From NCBI RefSeq assembly GCF_004348345.1, contig NZ_SMJZ01000074.1, forward strand, positions 1 to 37,307: a DNA stretch of 37,307 bases, written 5' to 3'. The notes below the pieces were generated by a model that was not told where the DNA came from, did no database searches, and worked only from the letters and a program-made list of their open reading frames with translations. The position numbers and the translations under genes are program-made. Each line of letters starts with the position of its first letter. The stretch's first letter is position 1. Of this stretch, positions 15,548 to 24,189 are shown in pieces. The stretch is from Nonomuraea longispora (GTDB taxonomy: Bacteria; Actinomycetota; Actinomycetes; Streptosporangiales; Streptosporangiaceae).

Positions 15548-15904
15548 TCACACCTGTCCGTTCTCGGGCTGACTGCCGTACTGCTTCGTTTCCGGCTTCT
15601 CCACCATGAGCGCGTGCGCCGGCTCGTCGGCCACGGGCCGGTGCCGCAATCCTCGGGGCACGACGAAGACATCTCCCGTCCGCATGATGACGGACTCCCG
15701 CCCTTCGAGCTCGATGCTGAACGTTCCGTCCCAGCACAGGAACAGCTCGTCCTCGTCGTGGTGGTGCCACGGAAAGGCACCGTGGAAGCGGGCCAGCCGG
15801 ACCACCGCGTCGTTCACCTCGGCGAGCTGTCGTTGCTGCCACGGCCCCGGCAACGTGCCGATGACCTCGGGAACCGACACCTGAGCGCTGACTTCGACAG
15901 CCAT
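15548..15904 (-). CDS. Small cupin-domain protein
   Basis: This 118-residue single-cupin protein has cupin motif 1, FPWHHHDEDELFLCWDG (a His-x-His-type metal site plus Glu), and motif 2, GDVFVVPRGLRHRPVA (final His ligand). Such mono-cupins include metal-dependent isomerases, dioxygenases and binding proteins, and nothing here fixes the substrate. The ATG at 15904 is preceded by GGAGGAG at 2-3 nt, which supports it over the in-frame start at 15943. It is isolated: 165 bp of non-coding DNA lie upstream, and the SnoaL-like remnant converges on it. Confidence 0.82.
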   Translation of the reverse strand: MAVEVSAQVSVPEVIGTLPGPWQQRQLAEVNDAVVRLARFHGAFPWHHHDEDELFLCWDGTFSIELEGRESVIMRTGDVFVVPRGLRHRPVADEPAHALMVEKPETKQYGSQPENGQV

Positions 15905-15966
15905 TTCTCCTCCTCGGCGGTTGGTGTACGAGAAAACATCCAAGCCGCGAAAAATGCTCGTTCACA

Positions 15967-15992
15967 GAGCCAATCCCGCGCAATTGGTTCTC
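15967..15992. promoter_or_regulatory. Imperfect inverted repeat upstream of the cupin gene
   Basis: GAGCCAAT (15967-15974) and ATTGGTTC (15983-15990) pair at 7 of 8 positions across an 8-bp spacer. It lies 63-86 bp upstream of the cupin start, in the only non-coding stretch between the cupin and MFS genes. It could be an operator for the cupin gene; no convincing -10/-35 pair was recognised next to it. Confidence 0.3.
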
Positions 15993-16069
15993 ATCATGAC
16001 CCAATTTCCGCATGCCGGTGCCGCGGCGCGGGATGAGCCGCCGGTGACCGTCCGGGACGCGCCACGCCG

Positions 16070-17542
16070 TCATCGGGTTCTCGTCGGCTCTTCCTGTACG
16101 ACCTGCGCAGGCGCCCTGCCGGGCAGGAGCGGGATGACCGCCAGCACGATCACGAGCACTGCCACGACGAGCCAGAAGATGCCGTGGAAGCCGGTGATCA
16201 CGTCGCCGACGGTCTGCAGGACGAGCGTGACGACCGCCACCCCGAGTGCGGCGCCGAGCTGGTTGAGCATGTAGAGCACCGAGCTGCCCTGCGCCACCAT
16301 GGGCCCGGGCAGCGTGCGATAGAGCGAACCCATGGTGGGCGCGCTGAAACATCCGCTGCCCAGCCCGAGCGTGAGCGCCGCCAGCGCCGGCCAGATCTCG
16401 GGGGTGTCGGCTCCCATCCGGGTGAAGGACACCGCGCTGAGCAGGGCGACGATGACGCCCCCGACGGCCAGGCCGCGCGCGCCGATGCGGTCCGACAGCC
16501 GCCCGGCCAGCGGCATCGCGATCGAGCCGCCGAGCCCGAGCGGGGCCATCAGCAGGCCGGCGGCGAGCACGCCGTGCCCGTGCGCCTGCTGGTAGTACAG
16601 CGGCAGCGCGAACAGCGCCCCGAAGAGGGACAACCCGCCGAGCCCCATGATCGTGACGCTGGCGGTGAATCCGCGGCTGGCGAACAGGCGCAGGTCGATG
16701 AGCGGCGCGTTCCCCGCTCGCGCACGCAGCGCGTGGACGGCGTACGCGGCCAGCAGCAGCACGCCGGCGGCCAGCGGCAGCAGCGCCTGCCAGGCGGCGA
16801 ACGACCCCTGCTCGGCCGTCTGCGACAGCGCCAGGACGACGGCCGCGAATCCGGGCCCGAGCAGCGCCAGCCCGACGACGTCCAGCCGGGCGGGCAACCC
16901 ACCGGACGACCCACCGGACGACCCATCCGACGACCCATCCGACGACCCGCCGGACGGCCCGTCGGCAGGGATCACGCGTACGGCCAGCAGCAGGGCGACC
17001 AGTCCGACGGGCACGCTGAGCAGGAACATCCACCGCCACGACAGACCGGCGAGCACCACGCCGCCCGCGATCGGCCCGAGCACGGGCCCGAGTGACAGCA
17101 CCACGCCCATCAGCCCCATCACGCGTCCGGCGCGGCGCGGTCCCGCGGCCCTGGCCAGCAGGATCAGCACGAGCGGGTCGAGCAGTCCTGCCCCGAACCC
17201 CTGGAGCGCCCGGAAGGCGATCAGGCTGCCGACGTTCCAGGCCAGCCCGGCCAGGAACGATCCGGCCAGGAAGAGGGCGAGCCCCGTCAGCCACAGCCGC
17301 TTGCCGCCGAACCGGTCGACGGCCCACGTGGTGAACGGGATGGTGGCGGTGACCGCGAGCAGGAAGCCGGTGGACGTCCAGCCGACCGTGCTGAGCGAGG
17401 TGGAGAAGGCGCCGGCCAGGGTGTCGATGGCGACGGCGGCCATCGTGCTGTTGAGAATGCCCAGCAACCCGCCGAGCAGGATCACGCCGATCATGCCCAG
17501 GAGCCGGGCATCCATTCGGCTATCCGACGGCATTGAACTCAT
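16070..17542 (-). CDS. DHA2-family MFS multidrug efflux transporter
   Basis: This 490-residue major facilitator of the 14-helix EmrB/QacA (DHA2) type exports drugs or dyes by proton antiport. Visible landmarks are motif D1-like LNSTMAAVAIDTL in helix 1, motif A-like WAVDRFGGKRLW in loop 2-3, and motif C-like GPVLGPIAGGVVL in helix 5. The extra central loop reads SSDG/SSGG repeats (residues about 196-215), encoded by five 12-bp units. It is divergent from a TetR gene with two palindromes between them. TTGCAT-N18-TACGTT predicts a message starting at or next to the ATG at 17542, that is, leaderless; the ATG at 17533 is an alternative. Confidence 0.88.
   Translation of the reverse strand: MSSMPSDSRMDARLLGMIGVILLGGLLGILNSTMAAVAIDTLAGAFSTSLSTVGWTSTGFLLAVTATIPFTTWAVDRFGGKRLWLTGLALFLAGSFLAGLAWNVGSLIAFRALQGFGAGLLDPLVLILLARAAGPRRAGRVMGLMGVVLSLGPVLGPIAGGVVLAGLSWRWMFLLSVPVGLVALLLAVRVIPADGPSGGSSDGSSDGSSGGSSGGLPARLDVVGLALLGPGFAAVVLALSQTAEQGSFAAWQALLPLAAGVLLLAAYAVHALRARAGNAPLIDLRLFASRGFTASVTIMGLGGLSLFGALFALPLYYQQAHGHGVLAAGLLMAPLGLGGSIAMPLAGRLSDRIGARGLAVGGVIVALLSAVSFTRMGADTPEIWPALAALTLGLGSGCFSAPTMGSLYRTLPGPMVAQGSSVLYMLNQLGAALGVAVVTLVLQTVGDVITGFHGIFWLVVAVLVIVLAVIPLLPGRAPAQVVQEEPTRTR
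16897..16956 (+). repeat. Five tandem 12-bp units inside the MFS gene
   Basis: Five consecutive 12-mers are variants of ACCCACCGGACG: two identical copies, two with ACCCATCCGACG, and one with ACCCGCCGGACG. On the coding (minus) strand each unit adds a four-residue SSGG or SSDG block to the cytoplasmic loop between helices 6 and 7. The length of 12 keeps the frame, so copy number can vary without harming the protein. Confidence 0.9.
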
Positions 17543-17550
17543 GAGTTCAA
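17533..17550. promoter_or_regulatory. Perfect 18-bp palindrome, probable TetR operator
   Basis: TTGAACTCATGAGTTCAA is a perfect palindrome covering the predicted transcription start and start codon (17542-17540) of the MFS gene. Perfect palindromes of this size between a TetR gene and its divergent efflux target are classic TetR-family operators. Binding by the neighbouring TetR is inferred. Confidence 0.7.
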
Positions 17551-17561
17551 CGTAGTTATCT

Positions 17562-17575
17562 CATGCGTTCGCATG
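17562..17575. promoter_or_regulatory. Second inverted repeat in the MFS/TetR intergenic region
   Basis: CATGCG-TT-CGCATG has two perfect 6-bp arms and overlaps the spacer next to the TTGCAT -35 box (17578-17573, minus) predicted for the MFS gene. Its sequence differs from the palindrome at 17533-17550, so it may bind a different protein or be a lower-affinity site. Confidence 0.5.
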
Positions 17576-17608
17576 CAACCCGTACGTCCATAGTGTTGAA
17601 CCAGGGCG

Positions 17609-17614
17609 TACAAT
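17609..17614 (+). promoter_or_regulatory. -10 box of the tetR gene
   Basis: TACAAT is a near-consensus -10 box. It ends 7 nt before the ATG at 17622, so the message is predicted to be leaderless. No good -35 is seen at 16-18 bp upstream. Confidence 0.5.
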
Positions 17615-17621
17615 CGCGGTC

Positions 17622-18251
17622 ATGGCCACCAGCGCCCGCGGGCGCATCGACAAGCGTCAGGCGATCCTCGACGGCGCGTTCGCCGTGTTCGCCCGCCTGG
17701 GATACACGCAGGCCTGCGTGCAGGACATCGCCGACGAGGCGGGCGTGGCCAAACCGACGGTCTACAACCACATGACCGACAAGGCCACGCTGTTCCGGCA
17801 CGCCGTGGAGGCCGCCTCGCAGGCCGCGCTCGACGCCCGGATCGGCGCGCTCGCGCCGCTGGCCGACCCGGGCGACGATCTGGCCGGCGCTTTGGAGGAC
17901 GTCGCCCACGCGCTGCTGCGACTGCACACCGACGAACGTTCGTGCGCGTTGAAACGGCTGCTCTACTCCGAGATCACGAGATTTCCTGACATTCTCGACG
18001 TCGTGACCGGCAGCGGCCCCCACCACCTCACCCAGGCGCTGGCCGACCGCCTGGCCCGGCTCACACTCTCCGGCCGCCTGCGCGCCACCGACCCCGACCT
18101 CGCGGCCGAGCAGTTCCTCGCACTGCTCCTCGGCCCACTGGAGGCCCGCTCCCGCCTGGGCACCCGCCAGATCGGCGACACCGAACTCCGCGACCTGGCC
18201 CGCGCCGCCGTGTGCACCTTCCTGCGCGCCTGGGCCCGGGACACACCATAG
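17622..18251 (+). CDS. TetR-family transcriptional regulator
   Basis: This 209-residue TetR-type repressor has its helix-turn-helix at about residues 14-58, including RQAILDGAFAVFARLGYTQ and the recognition region VQDIADEAGVAKPTVYNHM. A helical ligand-binding C-terminal domain follows (TetR C-terminal, AefR-like: RSCALKRLLYSEITRFPDIL). It is divergent from the DHA2 exporter with two palindromes in the 79-bp gap, so it most likely represses the exporter and itself until an exporter substrate binds. The ATG at 17622 lies 7 nt after a TACAAT box with no Shine-Dalgarno, so it is probably leaderless. The inducer is unknown. Confidence 0.9.
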   Translation: MATSARGRIDKRQAILDGAFAVFARLGYTQACVQDIADEAGVAKPTVYNHMTDKATLFRHAVEAASQAALDARIGALAPLADPGDDLAGALEDVAHALLRLHTDERSCALKRLLYSEITRFPDILDVVTGSGPHHLTQALADRLARLTLSGRLRATDPDLAAEQFLALLLGPLEARSRLGTRQIGDTELRDLARAAVCTFLRAWARDTP

Positions 18252-18261
18252 CGAATGTCGG

Positions 18262-18300
18262 CGACAAGACCTCTTGTCGGTGGTAGGCAAGGGATATAGT
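18262..18300 (+). promoter_or_regulatory. Promoter with 8-bp inverted-repeat operator for the small two-gene module
   Basis: CGACAAGA-CC-TCTTGTCG (18262-18279) has two perfect 8-bp arms with a 2-bp spacer, too tight for a hairpin loop, so it is more likely an operator than a terminator of tetR. Its right arm overlaps a -35-like CTTGTC (18273-18278), followed at 16 bp by TATAGT (18295-18300). Transcription would start near 18307, just before the GTG start of the next gene. Confidence 0.5.
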
Positions 18301-18309
18301 CTGCCGCGT

Positions 18310-18558
18310 GTGGTGGAACGAGACGACTACGCGGCCATCCGCGACCGGATCATCGGGCTCTCCCACACCCATGGCCTGCGCTGCGACTGGGCGGAGACGA
18401 CCAGGCGGCAACGCTTCCTCCTGCTGTGGGACGCCGAGGGCCGCGTCGCGGCCCGCGCGATCGTCCCGCTCTACCCCGGGGAGACGCCCCACCTGGTCGA
18501 CTCCCTCGAGCAGGGGCTCGCTCACCTGTTCGGCGACCACTGGCTGGAGGACGCATGA
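18310..18558 (+). CDS. Small protein of unknown function, first gene of a two-gene module
   Basis: This 82-residue soluble alpha/beta-looking protein I do not recognise. Features visible are an N-terminal acidic helix (ERDDYAAIRDRIIGL), a beta-rich middle (RQRFLLLWDAEGRV, ARAIVPLYPGE) and a C-terminal helix (LVDSLEQGLAHLF). The GTG at 18310 (or 18313) was chosen because a promoter with TATAGT ends just before it; a TTG at 18274 lies inside the promoter and is rejected. Its stop overlaps the next start (ATGA, 18555-18558), so the pair is translationally coupled. Size, coupling and an autoregulation-type operator recall toxin-antitoxin pairs, but no toxin family motif is visible. The HicA GSHH motif is absent. 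Confidence 0.65.
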   Translation: MVERDDYAAIRDRIIGLSHTHGLRCDWAETTRRQRFLLLWDAEGRVAARAIVPLYPGETPHLVDSLEQGLAHLFGDHWLEDA

Positions 18559-18962
18559 CCGCGGACCGCGTTGACGTGCACATCACGCTGGCGGGCAGCC
18601 TGTGGCTGGCCCAGGTGGACGGCGTGGCCGGCGGCATGTCCGCGCGCACGCTGAAGGAGCTGCACGCCGACGTCACCGAAGGGCTGCCGTTCCTGTTCGC
18701 CGACCGCGAGCGGCCGCCCGCGCCCGTCTTCCACTACGCACTGCCCGGCCTGTCCGAGCAGGACCTCGACGACTTCGCCGCACTCCAGCGCCAGGCCGCC
18801 GCGATCGCCGAGGACTACACGCGCACGCTGAAGAAGCGGGTCAAGCACATGCACGAGCTGGGCCTGTCCGACGGCGACATCGGCGAGCTGCTCGGCCTGA
18901 CCAAGCAGCGCATCCAGCAGATCCGCACCAACGCCAACGACGAGTCCCGCCAGACCGCCTGA
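18555..18962 (+). CDS. Small HicB-like/HTH protein, second gene of the module
   Basis: This 135-residue protein has two parts. Residues about 6-50 (VDVHITLAGSLWLAQVDGV, then ARTLKELHADVTEGLPFLF) have the strand-strand-helix plan of HicB-like partial RNase H folds. Residues about 85-128 are helical, with a clear helix-turn-helix (LSDGDIGELLGLTKQRIQQI). A protein-binding half plus a DNA-binding half fits an antitoxin or autoregulator for the upstream gene, and the inverted repeat at 18262-18279 could be its target. The family assignment is tentative; the ATGA overlap and HTH are direct observations. About 45 bp with no feature follow the stop. Confidence 0.65.
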   Translation: MTADRVDVHITLAGSLWLAQVDGVAGGMSARTLKELHADVTEGLPFLFADRERPPAPVFHYALPGLSEQDLDDFAALQRQAAAIAEDYTRTLKKRVKHMHELGLSDGDIGELLGLTKQRIQQIRTNANDESRQTA

Positions 18963-19008
18963 CCGGGCCTTCCGGCCGCTGCCTCACTCGCCCCTGCCGG
19001 CCACGCGA

Positions 19009-19319
19009 TCACGAGCCGGGAACCTCCACAGGCTCGACGGCTCCGAGCAGCCCAGGCAGGTCGACCAGCAGCGCATCTCCCCTGCGACGTGCCGCGGCGA
19101 CCCGATCGGGCTGAAAGCCCTTCATGGCGAACGGGGCCAGGAACGCCGACGTGACGTCATGCCCCTTTGCATGTTCCCCAACATACTCAATTGTTCGCGC
19201 CCCGACATGCAGGGCTCCTCGTGGATGCGGGCGTCAGGCAGCAGGGCACGAAGCTGCAAGATTTCGGGCTGGCGCGGCCACGAGAGGCCGTGTACGCCGC
19301 ACGCCCGAGCTACTTGACG
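19009..19319 (-). pseudogene. Unidentified minus-strand gene remnant with one frameshift
   Basis: The 388 bp between the small module and the next HTH gene are not empty. On the minus strand, 19319 to about 19180 reads ACGVHGLSWPRQPEILQLR, then ALLPDARIHEEPCMSG. A -1 shift in a G run leads into ARTIEYVGEHAKGHDVTSAF, then LAPFAMKGFQPDRVAAARRR and GDALLVDLPGLLGAVEP, ending at TGA 19011-19009. Restoring one G (four to five) makes a single frame of about 103 codons with protein-like composition. An in-frame stop at about 19320-19322 cuts it off upstream, with no start codon. I do not recognise the family. It looks like the C-terminal end of a lost gene. Confidence 0.5.
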
Positions 19320-19353
19320 TTATGGCGCAAGTACTTGCTATTGTGTGTCAAGT
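19312..19353. promoter_or_regulatory. Concentric inverted-repeat operator and promoter of the HTH gene
   Basis: Two inverted repeats share one centre at 19332.5. The inner is the perfect 12-bp palindrome GCAAGTACTTGC (19327-19338). The outer is ACTTGAC (19312-19318) with GTCAAGT (19347-19353). The half-site CAAGT thus occurs four times with 16-bp symmetric spacing. The element contains a TTGACG -35 (19314-19319) and TATTGT -10 (19339-19344, 19-bp spacing; or GCTATT at 17 bp) and ends at the GTG start codon (19352). Strong repression or autoregulation is inferred. Confidence 0.65.
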
Positions 19354-19840
19354 GAGCACGCGCGAGCATGTGGCGTTGGCAAGTGAGCTGGCCGAGCTGG
19401 TCGGGCGGCGGATCGTCGACCCGCTGGAGATCCTGTTCGGCTCCGACGAGCAGGTCGAACCGGTCAGGGCGCGGCTGCGGATCGAGGCCGAGGTGTGGGC
19501 CGCCCAGCTGCTCGGCCCCGACGAGAGCCTCGCGGTCCGTACGGCGGCGCGGTTGGTCGCGGCCCTCTTCCCCGGCGACGGCCCGTTCGATCCACCGGAC
19601 GAGTGGTGGCGCACCGCGTTCGGCAGGGCCGTGGCCCGGCGCGCAGGCCATCCGGGCAAGGAAGCGGTGCCCTTCGCCACGGCGGGCGCGATGCTGGGCA
19701 TCACCCGACAGGGCGTTCACGACCTCGTCAAGCGCGCGAAACTCGACCGGCATCCCGGCGGCGGGGTGAGCACCCGCTCCATCCGCGAACGGCTCAACCA
19801 ACCTCAGGAGCATCATGGCGCACGACGTCACCATCACTGA
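19352..19840 (+). CDS. HTH (MerR/excisionase-like) regulator of unknown family
   Basis: This 162-residue protein has an N-terminal helical part (about residues 5-85, with RLRIEAEVWAAQLLGPDES) followed by a WW-containing segment (DEWWRTAFGRAVARRAGH). A C-terminal helix-turn-helix of the excisionase/MerR sort (FATAGAMLGITRQGVHDLVKRAKLDRHPGGGVS) comes last, with a His-rich tail. The GTG at 19352 sits at the predicted transcription start of a TTGACG/TATTGT promoter, so translation is probably leaderless; the ATG at 19322 lies within the operator. Its 3' end overlaps the downstream hydrolase gene by 26 bp, so the two are one unit. It probably binds the concentric operator. Ligand or signal is unknown. 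Confidence 0.7.
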   Translation: MSTREHVALASELAELVGRRIVDPLEILFGSDEQVEPVRARLRIEAEVWAAQLLGPDESLAVRTAARLVAALFPGDGPFDPPDEWWRTAFGRAVARRAGHPGKEAVPFATAGAMLGITRQGVHDLVKRAKLDRHPGGGVSTRSIRERLNQPQEHHGARRHHH

Positions 19841-20645
19841 TCACGACATCCCCCTAGCCGTACGCGACCACGGCGGCTCCGGCGAGCCCGTCCTCCTCCT
19901 TCACGGCCTGGGCGGCACGCTGGAAGCCTGGGACGCGCTCGACCTGCCCGGCCACCGGGCCGTGGCGCTCGACCTGCGGGGCCACGGCCGGTCCGGCGAC
20001 GGCCCGTGGGAGTGGGAGAAGGCGCTGGACGACCTGGAGGCCGTGGTGAAACACCTGGGGCTCGGCAACCCGCCCGTCGTCGGCCAGTCGCTGGGCGGCA
20101 TGCTCGCCATGGCGTGGGCCAGGCGTCATCCCGAATGCCCGGCGATCGTCAACCTCGACGGGCTGCGCAGCGCCGAGAGCGACCCGGGCAACTACCCGGG
20201 GATGGACCCGGAGGCGAGGGATCGGGAGCTGGCACGGCTCAGGGCCACGTTCGACGAGCAGGCCGCGAGCCTGGGCCGGCCGCTGCCCGCCGAGCTCAGG
20301 CCCATGTTCCCCGCCAGGGCGCTGGTCGAAAGGGGCGGGCAGGTCTACGCCCGGCCGGGCGTGGACCTGCTCGAGGCGGTGCGCCGTACCCCGGAGTTCC
20401 GCGACACGATCCCTCTGCTGCGTGAGGTCTCCTGCGACGCCCTGGTCGTCATCGCGGCCCGCGACCCGCAAGGCATGCCCGGCGGGGAGCTGATGAAGGC
20501 GTTCAGGAGGGGGGTGCGCCGCGACCTCGCCGGCCTGCCGGCGAACATCCAGGTCAGGGAGCTGGACGCCGGCCACGACCTGCTCGCCGAGCAGCCGGCG
20601 GCCGTCGCCGACCTGATCACGGGCTTCCTGGCCGCCCGGGAGTGA
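19815..20645 (+). CDS. Alpha/beta hydrolase
   Basis: This 276-residue cytoplasmic alpha/beta hydrolase has the oxyanion motif LLHGLGG (residues about 27-33), the strand-turn ALDLRGHGRS, the nucleophile elbow GQSLGGM (Ser at about residue 94), and the late catalytic AARDPQ Asp and AGHDLL His. An insertion at about residues 115-190 forms a cap. It resembles esterases, lactonases and haloperoxidase-like enzymes; substrate cannot be told. The ATG at 19815 has AGGAG 6 nt upstream, inside the 3' end of the HTH gene, so translation is coupled. Its stop is only 7 bp from the convergent sdhB stop, with no room for a separate terminator. Confidence 0.85.
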   Translation: MAHDVTITDHDIPLAVRDHGGSGEPVLLLHGLGGTLEAWDALDLPGHRAVALDLRGHGRSGDGPWEWEKALDDLEAVVKHLGLGNPPVVGQSLGGMLAMAWARRHPECPAIVNLDGLRSAESDPGNYPGMDPEARDRELARLRATFDEQAASLGRPLPAELRPMFPARALVERGGQVYARPGVDLLEAVRRTPEFRDTIPLLREVSCDALVVIAARDPQGMPGGELMKAFRRGVRRDLAGLPANIQVRELDAGHDLLAEQPAAVADLITGFLAARE

Positions 20646-20652
20646 GGACGGC

Positions 20653-21389
20653 CTACTTGCCGTTGGCCTTGAGGTAGTCGCTGTTCATCTGGGCGATGGT
20701 GTCCAGCGGGATGCCCTTGGGGCAGACCGCTGTGCACTCCCCCGTGTTCGTGCAGCCGCCGAACCCCTCCGCGTCCATCTGGTCCACCATGGCCTTGGCG
20801 CGCGAGACCCGTTCCGGCTGGCCCTGGGGCAGCAGGCTCAAATGCGTGATCTTGGCGGCGGTGAACAGCGAGGCCGAGCCGTTCGGGCAGGCGGCCACGC
20901 AGGCGCCGCAGCCGATGCAGGTCGCCGCGTCGAACGCGTCGTCCGCGTCCTCCTTGCGTACGGGGATGCTGTGGGCGTCGGGCGCCGAACCGGCCGGCAC
21001 GGAGACGAAACCGCCCGCCTGGATGATCCGGTCGAACGCGCTCCGGTCCACCACCAGGTCCTTGACGACCGGGAACGGTGCCGCCCGCCACGGTTCGATG
21101 GTGATCGTGGCGCCGTCCTCGAAGTGGCGCATGTGCAACTGGCACGTCGTCGTGGCGCGCTGCTCGCCGTGCGCCACGCCGTTGATGACCATGCCGCACA
21201 TGCCGCAGATGCCCTCGCGGCAGTCGTGGTCGAAGGCGATCGGGTCGTCGCCCTCCAGGATGAGACGCTCGTTGAGGACGTCCAGCATCTCCAGGAAGGA
21301 CATGTCCGGGGAGACGTCCTCCACCTGGTACGTCACCATCCGCCCGTCGTCGGAGGGGCCGCTCTGGCGCCAGACGCGCAGGGTCAGGT

Positions 21390-21393
<4 letters not shown>
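20653..21393 (-). CDS. sdhB: Succinate dehydrogenase iron-sulfur subunit SdhB (corynebacterial-type)
   Basis: This 246-residue iron-sulfur subunit of succinate:menaquinone oxidoreductase passes electrons from FAD to the membrane diheme subunit. The N-terminal ferredoxin-like domain carries the [2Fe-2S] ligands CREGICGMCG and a later CQLHM. The C-terminal domain carries CIGCGACVAACP and CTNTGECTAVCPKGIP for the [4Fe-4S] and [3Fe-4S] clusters. The GTG start at 21393 overlaps the sdhA stop (GTGA), giving translational coupling. It is the last gene of the minus-strand sdhCAB operon, and its order, size and companions match the Corynebacterium glutamicum enzyme. A second, clearly different SdhB lies at 30760-31512. 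Confidence 0.93.
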
Positions 21394-23308
<1,915 letters not shown>

Positions 23309-23312
<4 letters not shown>

Positions 23313-24055
23313 TGCACGACTCCGAACGTGATCGCGAGGGGCGGGGCGAGGAAGCCGACGACCAGCACGCCGGACAGCAGCCCCGCACCGAGGCGCAGCG
23401 TCCTGGTGCGGGTTCGGCCGACCCAGCCGAGTGTCTGGAACGCGCTCCAGACGCCGTGCCGCAGGTGCAGCCCGACCATGACGACGGCGACGACGTAGAT
23501 GAGCGTGACCCACCACCGGGACGGGTCGAAGCCCGCGACCATCCGGTCGGCGGGGGCCGCGTCGAAGCCCTTGGGGTTGACGACGCCGAAGGTCAGGTCG
23601 AGCAGGTGCCAGACCACGAACAGCGCGATCGTCAGACCGCCGAACCGCATGATGTGGGTGGTGTAGCCGCTCGCCTGCGACTTCTTGGCGACGTACTTCA
23701 CCGGCCTGGCCTTGCCCGCGCGCCGGGCCAGCGAGATCGCGGCCCACATGTGCAGGACGACGGAGGCGACGAGCACGATCTCCACGATCGTCAGCACCGT
23801 GCGGTAGGGGGCGAGCGGCTCGAGCAGCGTGCGCAGCGCGTGCGCGTAGTCGTTGAACGAGTCGCGGCCGAAGAAGATCTTGAGGTTGCCGAGCATGTGG
23901 AGGACGAGGAAGAGCACCATCACGGCGCCCGTGACGGCCATCACGGCCTTCTTGCCGTTCGAGGAACCCATGAAGCCGCGCGCTCTGCGGCGCTTCGGGG
24001 TGCTGGGAGGGGTGACGGGCGCTGTGGCGGCGCCGCGCTCTATCGTGGCAGTCAC
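23309..24055 (-). CDS. sdhC: Diheme cytochrome b membrane subunit SdhC
   Basis: This 248-residue single membrane anchor of the B-type (five-helix, two-heme) class binds menaquinone and replaces separate SdhC and SdhD. Hydrophobic helices lie at about residues 37-58, 85-110, 138-158, 183-203 and 220-245. Four His placed in helices 1-4 (His53, His102, His150, His197) are the likely bis-His heme ligands. The N-terminal 35 residues are basic and cytoplasmic. The GTG start at 24055 lies about 7 nt after TAGCGT, so the operon mRNA is predicted to be leaderless. It heads sdhCAB, divergent from lysR, with a LysR box about 65 bp upstream of the predicted start. Confidence 0.9.
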
Positions 24056-24062
24056 GTCTTAG

Positions 24063-24092
24063 ACGCTATGTACGCAGCGATGATCCGTCCAA
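24063..24092 (-). promoter_or_regulatory. Predicted sdhCAB promoter
   Basis: On the minus strand, TTGGAC (24092-24087), an 18-bp spacer and TAGCGT (24068-24063) form a sigma-70/HrdB-like promoter. Transcription would begin at about 24056, next to the GTG at 24055, giving a leaderless transcript. Based on pattern only. Confidence 0.5.
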
Positions 24093-24113
24093 GTCATCGT
24101 AGGCCTCGTTTCG

Positions 24114-24128
24114 ATAGTCATCGGCTAT
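24114..24128. promoter_or_regulatory. LysR-type box (ATAG-N7-CTAT) between sdhC and lysR
   Basis: ATAGtcatcggCTAT contains TAG-N7-CTA, an exact T-N11-A LysR box (T24115, A24127). Its centre (24121) is 65 bp upstream of the predicted sdhC start, the usual activator position for LysR proteins. It also overlaps TATGAT (24126-24131), the likely -10 of lysR itself, the usual arrangement for autorepression. Confidence 0.65.
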
Positions 24129-24189
24129 GATGCTTGGTTTGTACGGTCGCTCCAAGCCAGGGACGGTCGGCCGATGCGAGGAAAATCAC

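Noticed and set aside
16897..16956. Regular 12-bp repeats considered as a CRISPR or regulatory array
   Set aside because: They have no spacers and lie in frame inside the MFS gene, encoding SSGG/SSDG blocks.
18262..18279. Inverted repeat CGACAAGA-CC-TCTTGTCG as a terminator for tetR
   Set aside because: A 2-nt gap is too small for a stable hairpin loop, and the repeat overlaps the -35 region of the next gene, so an operator is more likely.
9430..19319. Frameshifts in the three remnants as pure sequencing errors
   Set aside because: The losses are one-base C or G deletions that could be read errors, but each remnant also lacks a start or a large internal part, so decay is the simpler reading. 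Resequencing would still be useful.
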